A stretch of 7,152 bases of DNA from Deltaproteobacteria bacterium (GTDB taxonomy: Bacteria > Desulfobacterota_D > UBA1144 > Nemesobacterales > N074bin48): assembly GCA_004356685.1 (NCBI GenBank), contig SMWS01000147.1, positions 1 through 7,152 of the forward strand, written 5' to 3'. The notes under the pieces were generated by a model. It saw nothing but the letters and a program-made list of their open reading frames with translations. It had not been told where the DNA came from and made no database searches. Positions 1 to 7,152 of the stretch are shown here, in pieces. Position 1 is the stretch's first letter, and the number at the start of each line of letters is the position of its first letter. The translations under genes and the position numbers were made by a program.

Positions 1-215
1 AGATTATTTATAGGACACCCAGTAGTCATACCATTTAGAATTGTCCCAGCCTGGCAAAAAGGAACTCCACAGTCCATACATCTTGAACCCTGCTCCTGCA
101 ACCCATTTTCAGGCAGATGTATATGGAATTCATCCCAGTCGTTTATCCTATTTTTAGCGGAACGGTCTTTTGCAAGCTCCCTTGTATATTCCATAAAACC
201 AGTGGGATTACCCAT
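1..215 (-). CDS. gltD: Glutamate synthase small (beta) subunit, N-terminal part, cut by window edge
   Basis: Only 71 complete codons of the N-terminus are visible; the gene continues past base 1. In the family this subunit takes electrons from NAD(P)H through FAD and passes them, via its low-potential 4Fe-4S clusters, to the large subunit. The visible part is the N-terminal Fe-S domain. It opens MGNPTGFMEYTRE, a typical GltD start, followed by RINDWDEF. A cysteine set RCMDCGVPFC (Cys46, Cys49, Cys54) and then GCPINN (Cys67) are the expected cluster ligands. The FAD and NAD(P)H Rossmann folds lie outside the window. The ATG at 215 is chosen because it matches the family start and has a G-run (GGGGGG, complement of 223-228) seven bases upstream. 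It follows gltB by 48 bases on the same strand with no terminator between, so the two are almost certainly co-transcribed. Subunit identity is secure; NADH versus NADPH preference cannot be judged here. Confidence 0.95.
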   Translation of the reverse strand, partial: MGNPTGFMEYTRELAKDRSAKNRINDWDEFHIHLPENGLQEQGSRCMDCGVPFCQAGTILNGMTTGCPINN

Positions 216-263
216 TAACCAGCCCCCCAGGATATATACACAATTGTTCGTTATAATTCATTG

Positions 264-3200
264 TTAATTACCACTAACACGCGCAAGATCTCTCTTGTTT
301 TCTTCAAAGGCGGACATTAGAGCATCATCACCGCTCAGGCCACTTTCCTGTGCAGCTTCAATCTGTTCTAGCATTCTTCTGTAATCATTAGGCATTACTT
401 TTATAAACTTTTGGATACTCTCGCTCCAGGAGTTGAGAATATTTTTTGCTACATTGCTGTTTGTATAATCCAGGTGTTTTTCTATCATATACTTGAGAGT
501 TTTTTGATCTTCGCCTTCAAGACCTTCGAGAGACACCATATCTTTATTGCATTTAGTTTCAAAATTTCCATCCTCGTTAAATATATAGGCTATTCCACCC
601 GACATACCAGCGGCAAAATTTCTTCCTGTTGAACCTAATATGACCACTCTTCCGCCAGTCATGTATTCACAACTATGATCTCCGACGGCTTCAACTACTG
701 CGTTAACTCCGCTGTTTCTTACGCAAAATCTCTCACCTGCAATTCCCCTAATGTAAGCTTCTCCTCCAGTTGCACCATAAAAAGCCACATTACCTATGAT
801 AATATTATCTTCAGGTTTAAAAGTAGACTTTTTGGGTGGGAACACTATTATTTTTCCACCCGATAGACCCTTGCCGATGTAATCATTTGAATCGCCTTCC
901 AGTATCAATGTCATGCTCTTGGGAATAAAAGCGCCAAAGCTCTGACCGGCTGAACCGTTGAAATGGAGCTTCAAAGTATCTTCAGGCAAACCGTCCATAC
1001 CATATCTTCTGGTAAGCTCGCTTCCCAATATAGTTCCGACAGCTCTATTTATATTATTAATCGGTAATATGGCTTCAACTAACTCACCCTTTTCCAAAGT
1101 AGGTTTGCAAATATCCATGAGTACTGTTTCATCCAATGATTTTTCCAATCCGTGATCCTGGTCTATCTGATGGTATGTACCATAGTCATCAGGTACATCC
1201 GGTTTTTTAAGAACATCTGTAAGATCAATACCTTTTGCTTTCCAGTGATGAACAGCTTTTCTCATTTTAAGCTTGTCAGACCTTCCTATCATTTCATTAA
1301 TAGTTCTAAAACCAAGTCTGGCCATATATTCTCTTACTTCCTGGGCTACAAATTTCATATAATTTACTACGTGCCCGGGATCACCAGTAAAATTTTTCCT
1401 AAGCTCAGGATTTTGTGTTGCAACACCCACGGGGCAGGTATCCAAATGACAAACCCTCATCATTATACAACCCAGTACAACAAGCGGAGCAGTTGATAAT
1501 CCATACTCCTCTGCGCCCAGAAGCGCAGCAATAATTATGTCTCTTCCGGTTTTCATCTGTCCGTCTGTTTCGAGGACTACCCTGCTTCTGAGATTGTTAA
1601 GCAGTAATGTCTGGTGTGTTTCAGCTATACCCAGCTCCCATGGTAATCCTGCATGTTGAATACTGCTCTGTGATGAAGCACCCGTACCCCCTGAAGTACC
1701 ACTAATTAAAATCACATCTGCATGACCTTTTGCGACACCTGCGGCTATAGTGCCGACGCCCACTTCCGATACAAGTTTTACATTAATTCTCGCATATTTA
1801 TTGGAGTTTTTCAGGTCATATATAAGCTCTGCCAGGTCTTCGATTGAATAAATATCGTGGTGTGGTGGGGGAGAAATTAGACCCACGCCAGGCGTAGAAA
1901 ATCTTACTTTGGCGATCCATGGGTACACCTTTTTCCCAGGCAGCTGTCCCCCTTCTCCAGGCTTTGCTCCCTGAGCTATTTTGATTTGTAGCTCATCCGA
2001 ATTAACCAGATATTCGCTTGTAACACCAAATCTACCTGAAGCAACCTGTTTAATTGAGCTATTTCTGGAGTCTCCATTGGGATCGGGGGTATACCTCTCT
2101 GCATCTTCTCCTCCTTCACCAGTATTGCTTTTGCCGCCCATACGATTCATTGCTATAGCAAGGCTTTCGTGTGCTTCTTTGCTTATAGCACCATAAGACA
2201 TTGCGCCTGTATTAAATCTTTTGCATATTTCTTCGATTGATTCCACTTCATCTAAAGGAATTGATTTTTTAGGAAATTTAAAGTCAAGAAGTCCTCTTAA
2301 GGTAAAATGTTCTTTTTCCTCATTATTGGATAGTTCGGCAAACTCTTTATAAACTTTATAACTATTTGTTTTTGATGCATATTGCAGTTTGTGAACCGTT
2401 TGAGGGTTCCACATGTGCCGTTCGCCTTCATACCTCCACTGGTAGATACCACCTTCATCAAGGGTATCTTCATCAACTTCTCTTTCCGGAAAGGCTTTGG
2501 AATGTCTCTGAATGGCCTCTTCTGTAATAACATCAATACCTACACCTTTTATTCTTGAAGGAGTCCAGGTGAAATATTTGTCAATAAATTGTTGGTTTAG
2601 ACCCAGTGCTTCAAATATCTGAGCTCCGTGGTAACTCTGAACTGTAGAAATACCCATCTTGGACATTATCTTAACTACGCCTTTTACAAGACTTTTTACA
2701 TAATTAGAAATGGCTCTTTCATAATCTATATCTTGGAGCATATTCTGATTTATCATATCAACCAATGTCTCAAATGCTAGATAAGGATTTATTGCATTAG
2801 CTCCATAACCTATCAATAGACCAAAATGATGAACTTCTCTGGGTTCACCCGATTCAATAATGATTCCCACTTTCATTCTTTTACCATTCCTGATTAAATG
2901 ATGATGAAGACCCGAAACGGCCAGGAGGGCAGGAATCGGGCAGTTTTCTTTATCAAAATCCCTGTCGGAAAGAATAATTATGTTTACGCCATTAGAAATT
3001 GCTTCATCCACTTCATTGAACAAATTATCTAACGATTTTTCAAGCCCTTTTCTGCCCTTATTTGGGTTGAACTGTATTGAGAAAACCTGGGATTTGAAAT
3101 CTTTATCATTGAGACCTTTTAACTTTTTGAGGTTCTTGTTTGTGAGAAATGGTGTATCTAATTCAATTTTCCTGCAACTTTGCGGAACAGGGTTAATCAA

Positions 3201-4868
3201 ATTCCTTTCTGAACCGAGAGTTATTTTAGTATCTGTAATTATTTCTTCTCTTATTGCATCAATTGCAGGATTGGTCACCTGGGCAAATAACTGCTTAAAG
3301 TAGTTATAGAGAAGTTTTGATTTGTCGGATAAAGATGCGAGAGGTGTATCCACTCCCATAGAACCCACAGGCTCTACGGCGCTGTTTGCCATGGGCCCGA
3401 TCAAGATTCTTAGATCTTCAAAGGTATATCCAAAAGTTCTTTGTCTTACAAGTATTTCATCATGATCAAAATCAATTTTTTCGTCTTTTATATCGGGTTC
3501 ATTGATATTATCGATGTGTAATAGGTTTTCCTCTAACCACTTTCCATAAGGATTTTCCTTTGAAAGTCTCTCCTTTAACTCTTCGTCTTCTATTATTCTA
3601 CCTTCTTTGGTATCAATTAACAGCATTCTTCCGGGCTGTAATCTCCCCTTATATTCAACATTTTCAGCAGGCATATCCAGGACACCTACCTCCGAGGCTA
3701 ATACAACGATATCATCCTTTGTTACGTAATATCTGGATGGTCTAAGCCCGTTTCTATCAAGCACGGCGCCTATTTTTTCACCGTCGGTAAATCCAATTGA
3801 TGCAGGTCCGTCCCAGGGTTCCATTATACAGCTATGGTAATTGTAAAAGTCTTTTTTGAATTGAGGCATGCTTTCATGCTTGGACCATGGTTCGGGAATC
3901 ATCATCATTACTGCATGCTCTATGGATCTTCCTGAAAGTATCAAAAACTCAAGGCAGTTACCAAAAGCTGCCGAATCACTACCTTCGGAATTGATAATTG
4001 GGAATATGCGACTAATATCCTCGCCGAACAAGTTAGTTTCTAGCATAGCCTGACGTGCATGCATCCAGTTTCGGTTTCCTCTAAGCGTATTGATTTCGCC
4101 GTTATGTATAACATACCTGTAGGGATGAGCCCTATCCCAGCTAGGAAAAGTATTAGTACTAAAACGTGAATGTACGAGAGCGATTGCTGATTCCAAATAA
4201 TCATCTGTTAAATCTGGATAGTAAGATTCCAATTGGTCGGTTGTTAGCATTCCTTTATAGACTAGAGTTCTATAAGACAAACTGGCCACATAAAAATACT
4301 CTCCACCCTTCATACCACTATATCTGATAGCGTTATCACAGAGTTTTCTTATAACGTAAAGCTTGCGTTCAAAATCCATATCATCTTCTATATCTGGATT
4401 TCTTCCTATAAAAACATGTCTCATAAAAGGTTCACATGATACAGCCGTGTTACCCAGGGAGGAATTATCTGTTGGAATAGTACGCCATCCTAGAAGCTTT
4501 TGCCCTTCTTCTTCCACAATACGTTCTAATTCCTTCTCTATTGATTCTCTTTGGGTTTTATCAGGTGGCAAAAACACTGAACCCACACAATATTGTTTGT
4601 AATCCGGGAGTTCAATGTTTTCATCCTTACATACCTTATGTAAGAATTTGTCTGGCATCTGGATTAGAATCCCTGCGCCGTCTCCAGTGTTAGCTTCACA
4701 ACCGCATGCCCCTCTGTGCTGAAGATTAAGAAGAACTTCAATACCCTGTTGTACAATTTTATGTGATTTTTTGCCTTTTATATTTACCACAAATCCAATA
4801 CCACAAGAATCGTGCTCGAACTGCGGGTCGTATAAACCTTGTTTTTTTGGATATCCAACTTTGCTCAT
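264..4868 (-). CDS. gltB: Glutamate synthase large (alpha) subunit
   Basis: This is the catalytic subunit of cytoplasmic glutamate synthase. It hydrolyses glutamine, channels the ammonia internally and adds it to 2-oxoglutarate on FMN to give glutamate. At 1534 residues it has the usual family length. Domains in order: a short propeptide (1-21); a type II glutamine amidotransferase domain from Cys22 (HDSCGIGF), the Ntn nucleophile exposed when the propeptide is removed, with HSRFSTNTFPSW near 233 and NGEINT at 256; a central domain at about 480-770; the FMN-binding synthase domain at about 830-1210 (IKQVASGRFGVTSEYL, GAKPGEGGQLPG, ISGTSGGTGASS); a 3Fe-4S ligand set Cys1134, Cys1140, Cys1145 (C-x5-C-x4-C); and a C-terminal GXGXG beta-helix at about 1290-1430. 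The start is supported by an AGGTGAT ribosome binding site (complement of 4877-4883) and by the position of Cys22. No lesion or missing key residue was seen. gltD follows downstream, and an inferred structured leader precedes the gene. Confidence 0.98.
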   Translation of the reverse strand: MSKVGYPKKQGLYDPQFEHDSCGIGFVVNIKGKKSHKIVQQGIEVLLNLQHRGACGCEANTGDGAGILIQMPDKFLHKVCKDENIELPDYKQYCVGSVFLPPDKTQRESIEKELERIVEEEGQKLLGWRTIPTDNSSLGNTAVSCEPFMRHVFIGRNPDIEDDMDFERKLYVIRKLCDNAIRYSGMKGGEYFYVASLSYRTLVYKGMLTTDQLESYYPDLTDDYLESAIALVHSRFSTNTFPSWDRAHPYRYVIHNGEINTLRGNRNWMHARQAMLETNLFGEDISRIFPIINSEGSDSAAFGNCLEFLILSGRSIEHAVMMMIPEPWSKHESMPQFKKDFYNYHSCIMEPWDGPASIGFTDGEKIGAVLDRNGLRPSRYYVTKDDIVVLASEVGVLDMPAENVEYKGRLQPGRMLLIDTKEGRIIEDEELKERLSKENPYGKWLEENLLHIDNINEPDIKDEKIDFDHDEILVRQRTFGYTFEDLRILIGPMANSAVEPVGSMGVDTPLASLSDKSKLLYNYFKQLFAQVTNPAIDAIREEIITDTKITLGSERNLINPVPQSCRKIELDTPFLTNKNLKKLKGLNDKDFKSQVFSIQFNPNKGRKGLEKSLDNLFNEVDEAISNGVNIIILSDRDFDKENCPIPALLAVSGLHHHLIRNGKRMKVGIIIESGEPREVHHFGLLIGYGANAINPYLAFETLVDMINQNMLQDIDYERAISNYVKSLVKGVVKIMSKMGISTVQSYHGAQIFEALGLNQQFIDKYFTWTPSRIKGVGIDVITEEAIQRHSKAFPEREVDEDTLDEGGIYQWRYEGERHMWNPQTVHKLQYASKTNSYKVYKEFAELSNNEEKEHFTLRGLLDFKFPKKSIPLDEVESIEEICKRFNTGAMSYGAISKEAHESLAIAMNRMGGKSNTGEGGEDAERYTPDPNGDSRNSSIKQVASGRFGVTSEYLVNSDELQIKIAQGAKPGEGGQLPGKKVYPWIAKVRFSTPGVGLISPPPHHDIYSIEDLAELIYDLKNSNKYARINVKLVSEVGVGTIAAGVAKGHADVILISGTSGGTGASSQSSIQHAGLPWELGIAETHQTLLLNNLRSRVVLETDGQMKTGRDIIIAALLGAEEYGLSTAPLVVLGCIMMRVCHLDTCPVGVATQNPELRKNFTGDPGHVVNYMKFVAQEVREYMARLGFRTINEMIGRSDKLKMRKAVHHWKAKGIDLTDVLKKPDVPDDYGTYHQIDQDHGLEKSLDETVLMDICKPTLEKGELVEAILPINNINRAVGTILGSELTRRYGMDGLPEDTLKLHFNGSAGQSFGAFIPKSMTLILEGDSNDYIGKGLSGGKIIVFPPKKSTFKPEDNIIIGNVAFYGATGGEAYIRGIAGERFCVRNSGVNAVVEAVGDHSCEYMTGGRVVILGSTGRNFAAGMSGGIAYIFNEDGNFETKCNKDMVSLEGLEGEDQKTLKYMIEKHLDYTNSNVAKNILNSWSESIQKFIKVMPNDYRRMLEQIEAAQESGLSGDDALMSAFEENKRDLARVSGN

Positions 4869-5005
4869 TTAACAAATCACCTACAAAAAATATAATTATG
4901 AATAATCAATAAAATAATCAATATATTATTGTTATGTGCTTTAATTTCTACCCAGGAATAAAATCCTAAAAGAAACGGCTTTCTCGGGGAGTATTCAGCC
5001 GAGCC
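4869..5005 (-). promoter_or_regulatory. Inferred 5' leader of gltBD mRNA with alternative hairpins (possible attenuator)
   Basis: If transcription starts about seven bases after the -10 box, the gltB leader is about 135 nt long and begins at a GC-rich segment that stands out in AT-rich surroundings. In transcript sense, CTCGG (5003-4999) can pair with CCGAG (4987-4983). Alternatively CGGCT (5001-4997) can pair with AGCCG (4980-4976). The two stems share bases, so they exclude each other. The second stem is followed at once by TTTCTTTT (4975-4968), as in an intrinsic terminator. A third hairpin, AGGA/TCCT with a 6-base loop (4967-4954), follows and can extend through T-G pairs. The leader ends with the gltB ribosome binding site. 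I could not match it to a known riboswitch or T-box. Ligand and function are unknown; the stems are seen in the sequence, but regulation is inferred. Confidence 0.4.
4901..4930. repeat. AT-rich tandem and inverted repeat in the gltB leader
   Basis: AATAATCAATA occurs twice, at 4901-4911 and 4913-4923, spaced 12 bases apart. The second copy also begins an inverted repeat, AATAAT (4913-4918) with ATTATT (4925-4930). It lies about 35-60 bases upstream of the gltB start codon, inside the inferred transcript. It may be a protein site or simply low-complexity AT-rich DNA. Confidence 0.4.
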
Positions 5006-5010
5006 TATAG

Positions 5011-5038
5011 ATTATACTGATTTTTTCTTATATTTAAA
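5011..5038 (-). promoter_or_regulatory. Sigma-A-type promoter of gltBD
   Basis: Reading on the minus strand, a perfect TATAAT (complement of 5011-5016) lies 16 bases downstream of TTTAAA (5033-5038), a 4-of-6 match to TTGACA. The predicted start falls at about 5004-5006, just at the GC-rich hairpin segment. The position upstream of gltB, the consensus -10 and the lack of a better candidate support it. The weak -35 and slightly short spacer would fit an activator-dependent promoter, but no activator box was recognised. Confidence 0.65.
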
Positions 5039-5089
5039 GTTATTTTAACCATTTTTGCCCCTTACTCATACATGATTAGATTTTTCTGC

Positions 5090-5119
5090 TACAATAATAA
5101 TATATAAAAATAAGGAGGG
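5090..5119 (+). promoter_or_regulatory. Candidate -10 region and ribosome binding site of the small exported protein gene
   Basis: TACAAT (5090-5095) is the best -10 candidate ahead of the gene and a strong AAGGAGGG (5112-5119) sets its start. No good -35 lies at 16-18 bases; CATACA (5067-5072) matches only three positions. The ribosome binding site is secure, the promoter is weakly supported. Confidence 0.35.
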
Positions 5120-5124
5120 ATACT

Positions 5125-5538
5125 ATGAAAAACCTTATATCAGTATTTATGATCTTAACAATATTTTTTTCCACAGGCTTTTTAGATACAACTGCATCAG
5201 AAAAATCTAACAAGGATATGATAGAAAACCCCGAGAAGTATCTAAAAATAACCGATTGGAAGTTTTATGTTGCAGCCCGAGTAGCAATTATTCATCATGT
5301 AAAAATTGAAAATACCGCCGATATAGATTACAAGAATATAAGAGTTAAAGTTGAATACTATTCAAACTATCCTAAATATAACAGATATTTAAGCAGTACA
5401 AGCGGCGTGCTTCCGATAACCGTTGCTGCAAACAGCAATGAACTGTATCTAAGAGGTGGAACCACGCTTGGAGCAGGCTCGATGGCTTACATAGCAAAAA
5501 ATATTAAAATCATCGGCGTAGAACCTATATTAAAATGA
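5125..5538 (+). CDS. Small exported protein of unknown function, possible FxLYD-like beta-sandwich
   Basis: A 137-residue protein whose function I do not know. It begins with a clear export signal: Lys2, a hydrophobic stretch at about 4-20 (LISVFMILTIFF) and a likely cleavage after Ala24 (TTA before SEKS). There is no lipobox cysteine; indeed there is no cysteine at all, so the mature protein should be released or loosely held at the cell surface. The mature part is predicted mostly beta: HHVKIENTADIDYKNIRVKV (58-77) resembles the strand-turn-strand of FxLYD-type domains, where an Asn-Thr turn precedes a conserved 'Y.NI.V.V' strand, and GVLPITVAANS (94-104) fits a following strand. Assignment to that family is by eye and tentative. 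The start is fixed by a strong AAGGAGGG ribosome binding site (5112-5119) six bases before the ATG. The gene is transcribed away from gltB. The next gene, on the same strand 207 bases on, also encodes an exported protein, so a shared extracellular role is possible but unproven. Confidence 0.85.
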   Translation: MKNLISVFMILTIFFSTGFLDTTASEKSNKDMIENPEKYLKITDWKFYVAARVAIIHHVKIENTADIDYKNIRVKVEYYSNYPKYNRYLSSTSGVLPITVAANSNELYLRGGTTLGAGSMAYIAKNIKIIGVEPILK

Positions 5539-5559
5539 TTTCTACAGCTTTATCATCCA

Positions 5560-5589
5560 TTTAGGTATATCGTTTAGTGTTACCCTAAA
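5560..5589 (+). terminator. Weak terminator-like hairpin after the small exported protein gene
   Basis: TTTAGG (5560-5565) pairs with CCTAAA (5584-5589), and TA/TA extends the stem past one bulged C, giving eight pairs around a 13-base loop. It lies 21 bases after the stop codon, where a terminator would be expected. It lacks a proper run of T after the stem (GCATTTCTAC follows), so it may only be an mRNA end-stabilising structure. Confidence 0.25.
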
Positions 5590-5658
5590 GCATTTCTACA
5601 TTAAAGCCAGCCTATATTTAATCTTAATTCTTTGTACTCAGGATTAAACTACCACTTT

Positions 5659-5688
5659 ATTAATTTAATTTTTTTCAATTAAATTAAT
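5659..5688. repeat. Perfect 12-bp A/T-only palindrome
   Basis: ATTAATTTAATT (5659-5670) and AATTAAATTAAT (5677-5688) are exact inverted copies around the 6-base loop TTTTTC. The palindrome ends 57 bases before the start of the DUF4331 gene, just upstream of where its promoter should lie. With no T-run on either flank and only A-T pairs it is a poor terminator. An operator or a cruciform-prone AT element is as likely. No regulator can be named. Confidence 0.5.
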
Positions 5689-5715
5689 CCAATCTGCGTA
5701 CAGCCTCCGTATATG

Positions 5716-5739
5716 TATATAAAATTTATTATAGGAGGT
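5716..5739 (+). promoter_or_regulatory. Ribosome binding site and candidate -10 of the DUF4331 gene
   Basis: A near-ideal AGGAGGT (5733-5739) lies six bases ahead of the ATG at 5746 and decides the start. Upstream, TATATAAAAT (5716-5725) could supply a -10 box, but no recognisable -35 stands 16-18 bases before it (CTGCGTA region), so the promoter part is tentative. Confidence 0.45.
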
Positions 5740-5745
5740 AAAGAT

Positions 5746-7152
5746 ATGAGAATTCTTGAAGCAAACAAACAAAGTATCATTCTCATACTTTTCTTTATTT
5801 TATCCCTTACAATGGGACTGAACATAAACTCATTTGGTGCAAACCACAGAGAAGCACCTATAACAGCTATAGATGACGAAGCTGATATAACGGATGTCTT
5901 TGCATTTGTAAGTTATGATCCGGATGATCCAAAAGCTTCAGAAAAAGTTACAATGATAGTAAATTATGATCCTTTTCTTGAACCAGGAAACGGGCCTACA
6001 TACTTTCCGTTTGATGAAGAGATACTTTATGCAATCAGGGTAGATAATGACCATGATGCTAAAGAGGATATTGTGTTTGAATTCAGATTTAAGACAGAAT
6101 TCAGACTGCCTAACGTATTTACAGTTTATGTAGGAGCGCTTGATGGTATAAATGCTCCCGAAAATGCACCCGATGATCTTGACGGCAATCCTACAGTCGG
6201 CAACTTGGTGGTGCCGCCTGCAATTACAGCCCTGGATGGACCCGGTTCAGAGGGTTTGGGCATGAGACAGACTTATACCGTTACAATGGTTAAGAATGGT
6301 ATTCGCACTGTTATAGAAAATGTAACAGGTAAACCTTTATTCAAAGTTCCAACAAATGTTGGACCAAGAACTATGCCGGATTATCCATCATTGTTCGAAA
6401 AGGGAATATATGAAGTTCAAAACGGTATAAAAGTGTTCGCTGGTACAGTAGACGACCCGTTTTGGCTTGACCTAGGAGCGGCATTCGATTCTTTTAACTT
6501 TAGAACACAGGGATTCGTTGTTCAAGGTGTTCTTACGGATGAACAGGATGCCAACGATACTCAGAATTTTGCGTCCGATGAATTTTCAGGTTACAACGTA
6601 AACGCAATAGCAATTGAAGTACCTATTTCATTACTCACTAGCGACGGCAAAATTCATCCTGCAACAGATCCTGAAGCTACAATAGGGATGTGGGGAACCT
6701 CTTCTAGACCGAGAGTAAAGAAAATTAGAGGTCCGGGAGAAAAGCCTAAATTATCTAAAGAATTTAGACAGATTCAAAGAATGGCAAATCCTCTGATCAA
6801 TGAACTTATAATAGGCGTTGGGTCTAAAGATAAATTCAGTATGAGCAAGCCAAAAGATGATGCTGAATTTTCAGATTTCTTCTTAGATCCACCGATTGCA
6901 CGTGTATTAAATGCAGTTTATGAAGCCCTATTTGGTCCGGACATCCTTCCTATACCCGATGTTCCAAGAATAGATCTTCTGCCACTTGTACAATATGTTG
7001 CTCCAGTTGCAGCAGAGGGTACAGACCCAGGTCCGATTGCAGATCTTCTTCGTCTAAATACAGGTATTGAACCTACAGCTCCTGAAAATCAAAGCAGGCT
7101 TGGATTTCTAACCCTTCTTGACGGAGACCCAACAAATGACGACCCTGCAGGA
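5746..7152 (+). CDS. Exported DUF4331-family protein, 3' end beyond window
   Basis: An open frame of 469 codons runs without a stop to the last base, so the protein is incomplete at its C-terminus. It has an export signal: a polar start with Lys8, a hydrophobic stretch IILILFFILSLTMGL (11-25) and likely cleavage after Ala32. The mature protein begins with the family hallmark NHREAPITAIDDEADITDVFAFV (split here: NHREAP at 33-38, then DITDVFAFV at 47-55). Further landmarks are PTYFPFDEEILYAIRVDND, the GTVDDPFW motif (233-240, GxxDDPF in the family), and GMWGTSSRPRV near 314-324. These match DUF4331, an uncharacterised family of secreted or periplasmic proteins; no reaction is known to me, and the many acidic residues only hint at metal binding. 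The last visible residues, TLLDGDPTNDDPAG, look like the approach to the family's C-terminal Asn-Gly-Arg-Arg segment, so little may be missing. It follows another exported protein gene on the same strand but has its own ribosome binding site and a 207-base gap. Confidence 0.9.
   Translation, partial: MRILEANKQSIILILFFILSLTMGLNINSFGANHREAPITAIDDEADITDVFAFVSYDPDDPKASEKVTMIVNYDPFLEPGNGPTYFPFDEEILYAIRVDNDHDAKEDIVFEFRFKTEFRLPNVFTVYVGALDGINAPENAPDDLDGNPTVGNLVVPPAITALDGPGSEGLGMRQTYTVTMVKNGIRTVIENVTGKPLFKVPTNVGPRTMPDYPSLFEKGIYEVQNGIKVFAGTVDDPFWLDLGAAFDSFNFRTQGFVVQGVLTDEQDANDTQNFASDEFSGYNVNAIAIEVPISLLTSDGKIHPATDPEATIGMWGTSSRPRVKKIRGPGEKPKLSKEFRQIQRMANPLINELIIGVGSKDKFSMSKPKDDAEFSDFFLDPPIARVLNAVYEALFGPDILPIPDVPRIDLLPLVQYVAPVAAEGTDPGPIADLLRLNTGIEPTAPENQSRLGFLTLLDGDPTNDDPAG

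Noticed and set aside
216..263. Possible promoter or terminator between gltB and gltD
   Set aside because: The 48-base gap shows no stable hairpin with a T-run and no convincing -35/-10 pair; it is read as an ordinary intra-operon spacer.
2297..2536. A 79-codon minus-strand open frame inside gltB, in another frame
   Set aside because: It lies wholly within the conserved gltB reading frame, has a low-complexity sequence like no known protein, and has no ribosome binding site of its own that I could see.
411..4602. Several plus-strand open frames of 61-114 codons opposite gltB
   Set aside because: They are antisense to an intact, highly conserved coding sequence and their translations look like no protein family; they are shadows of gltB.
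4869..5005. A known riboswitch, T-box or ANTAR target in the gltB leader
   Set aside because: I looked for the conserved cores of glutamine, c-di-GMP, cobalamin and lysine riboswitches, the T-box sequence and paired AnnGnn hexaloops. None was found; the one 6-base loop is TTTTAT. The leader is therefore reported only as unclassified structure.
5617..5648. TTTAATC ... GATTAAA inverted repeat as a terminator
   Set aside because: The 7-bp stem is A/T-rich with an 18-base loop and no following T-run; it is too weak to call.

Overview
The window looks like chromosomal DNA from a low-GC, Gram-positive anaerobe, most likely a member of the Clostridia. The pointers are AT-rich intergenic DNA, near-perfect AGGAGG-type ribosome binding sites, export signals of Gram-positive style, and Firmicutes-like glutamate synthase sequences. 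The genus cannot be fixed from this sequence alone.

Region 1 (1-4868, minus strand) is the glutamate synthase (GOGAT) operon, gltB followed by gltD. gltB is complete (1534 codons, no frameshift) and carries every expected domain and cluster ligand. gltD begins 48 bases further on and runs off the left edge of the window; only its N-terminal iron-sulfur segment (71 codons) is visible. Together the two products form the enzyme that makes two glutamates from glutamine and 2-oxoglutarate, the second half of the GS/GOGAT ammonia assimilation route.

Region 2 (4869-5124) is a divergent intergenic region. It holds a good sigma-A-type promoter for gltBD and, by inference, a leader of about 135 nt. 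That leader opens with a GC-rich segment able to form two mutually exclusive hairpins, one followed by a U-rich run, so transcription attenuation is possible. Further along the leader is an AT-rich tandem repeat.

Region 3 (5125-7152, plus strand) holds two genes for exported proteins of unknown function. The first is a 137-residue protein that looks like a small all-beta domain (FxLYD-like, tentative). The second is a DUF4331-family protein that is open at the right edge (469 codons visible, no stop). Between them, 207 bases contain a weak terminator-like hairpin and a perfect 12-bp A/T-only palindrome. Nothing links these two proteins functionally to glutamate synthase; they appear to be neighbours only, transcribed away from it.

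No tRNA, rRNA, CRISPR array, insertion sequence or phage feature was seen. I do not see convincing evidence of a wholly new system. The best leads are the gltB leader and the pair of uncharacterised exported proteins.
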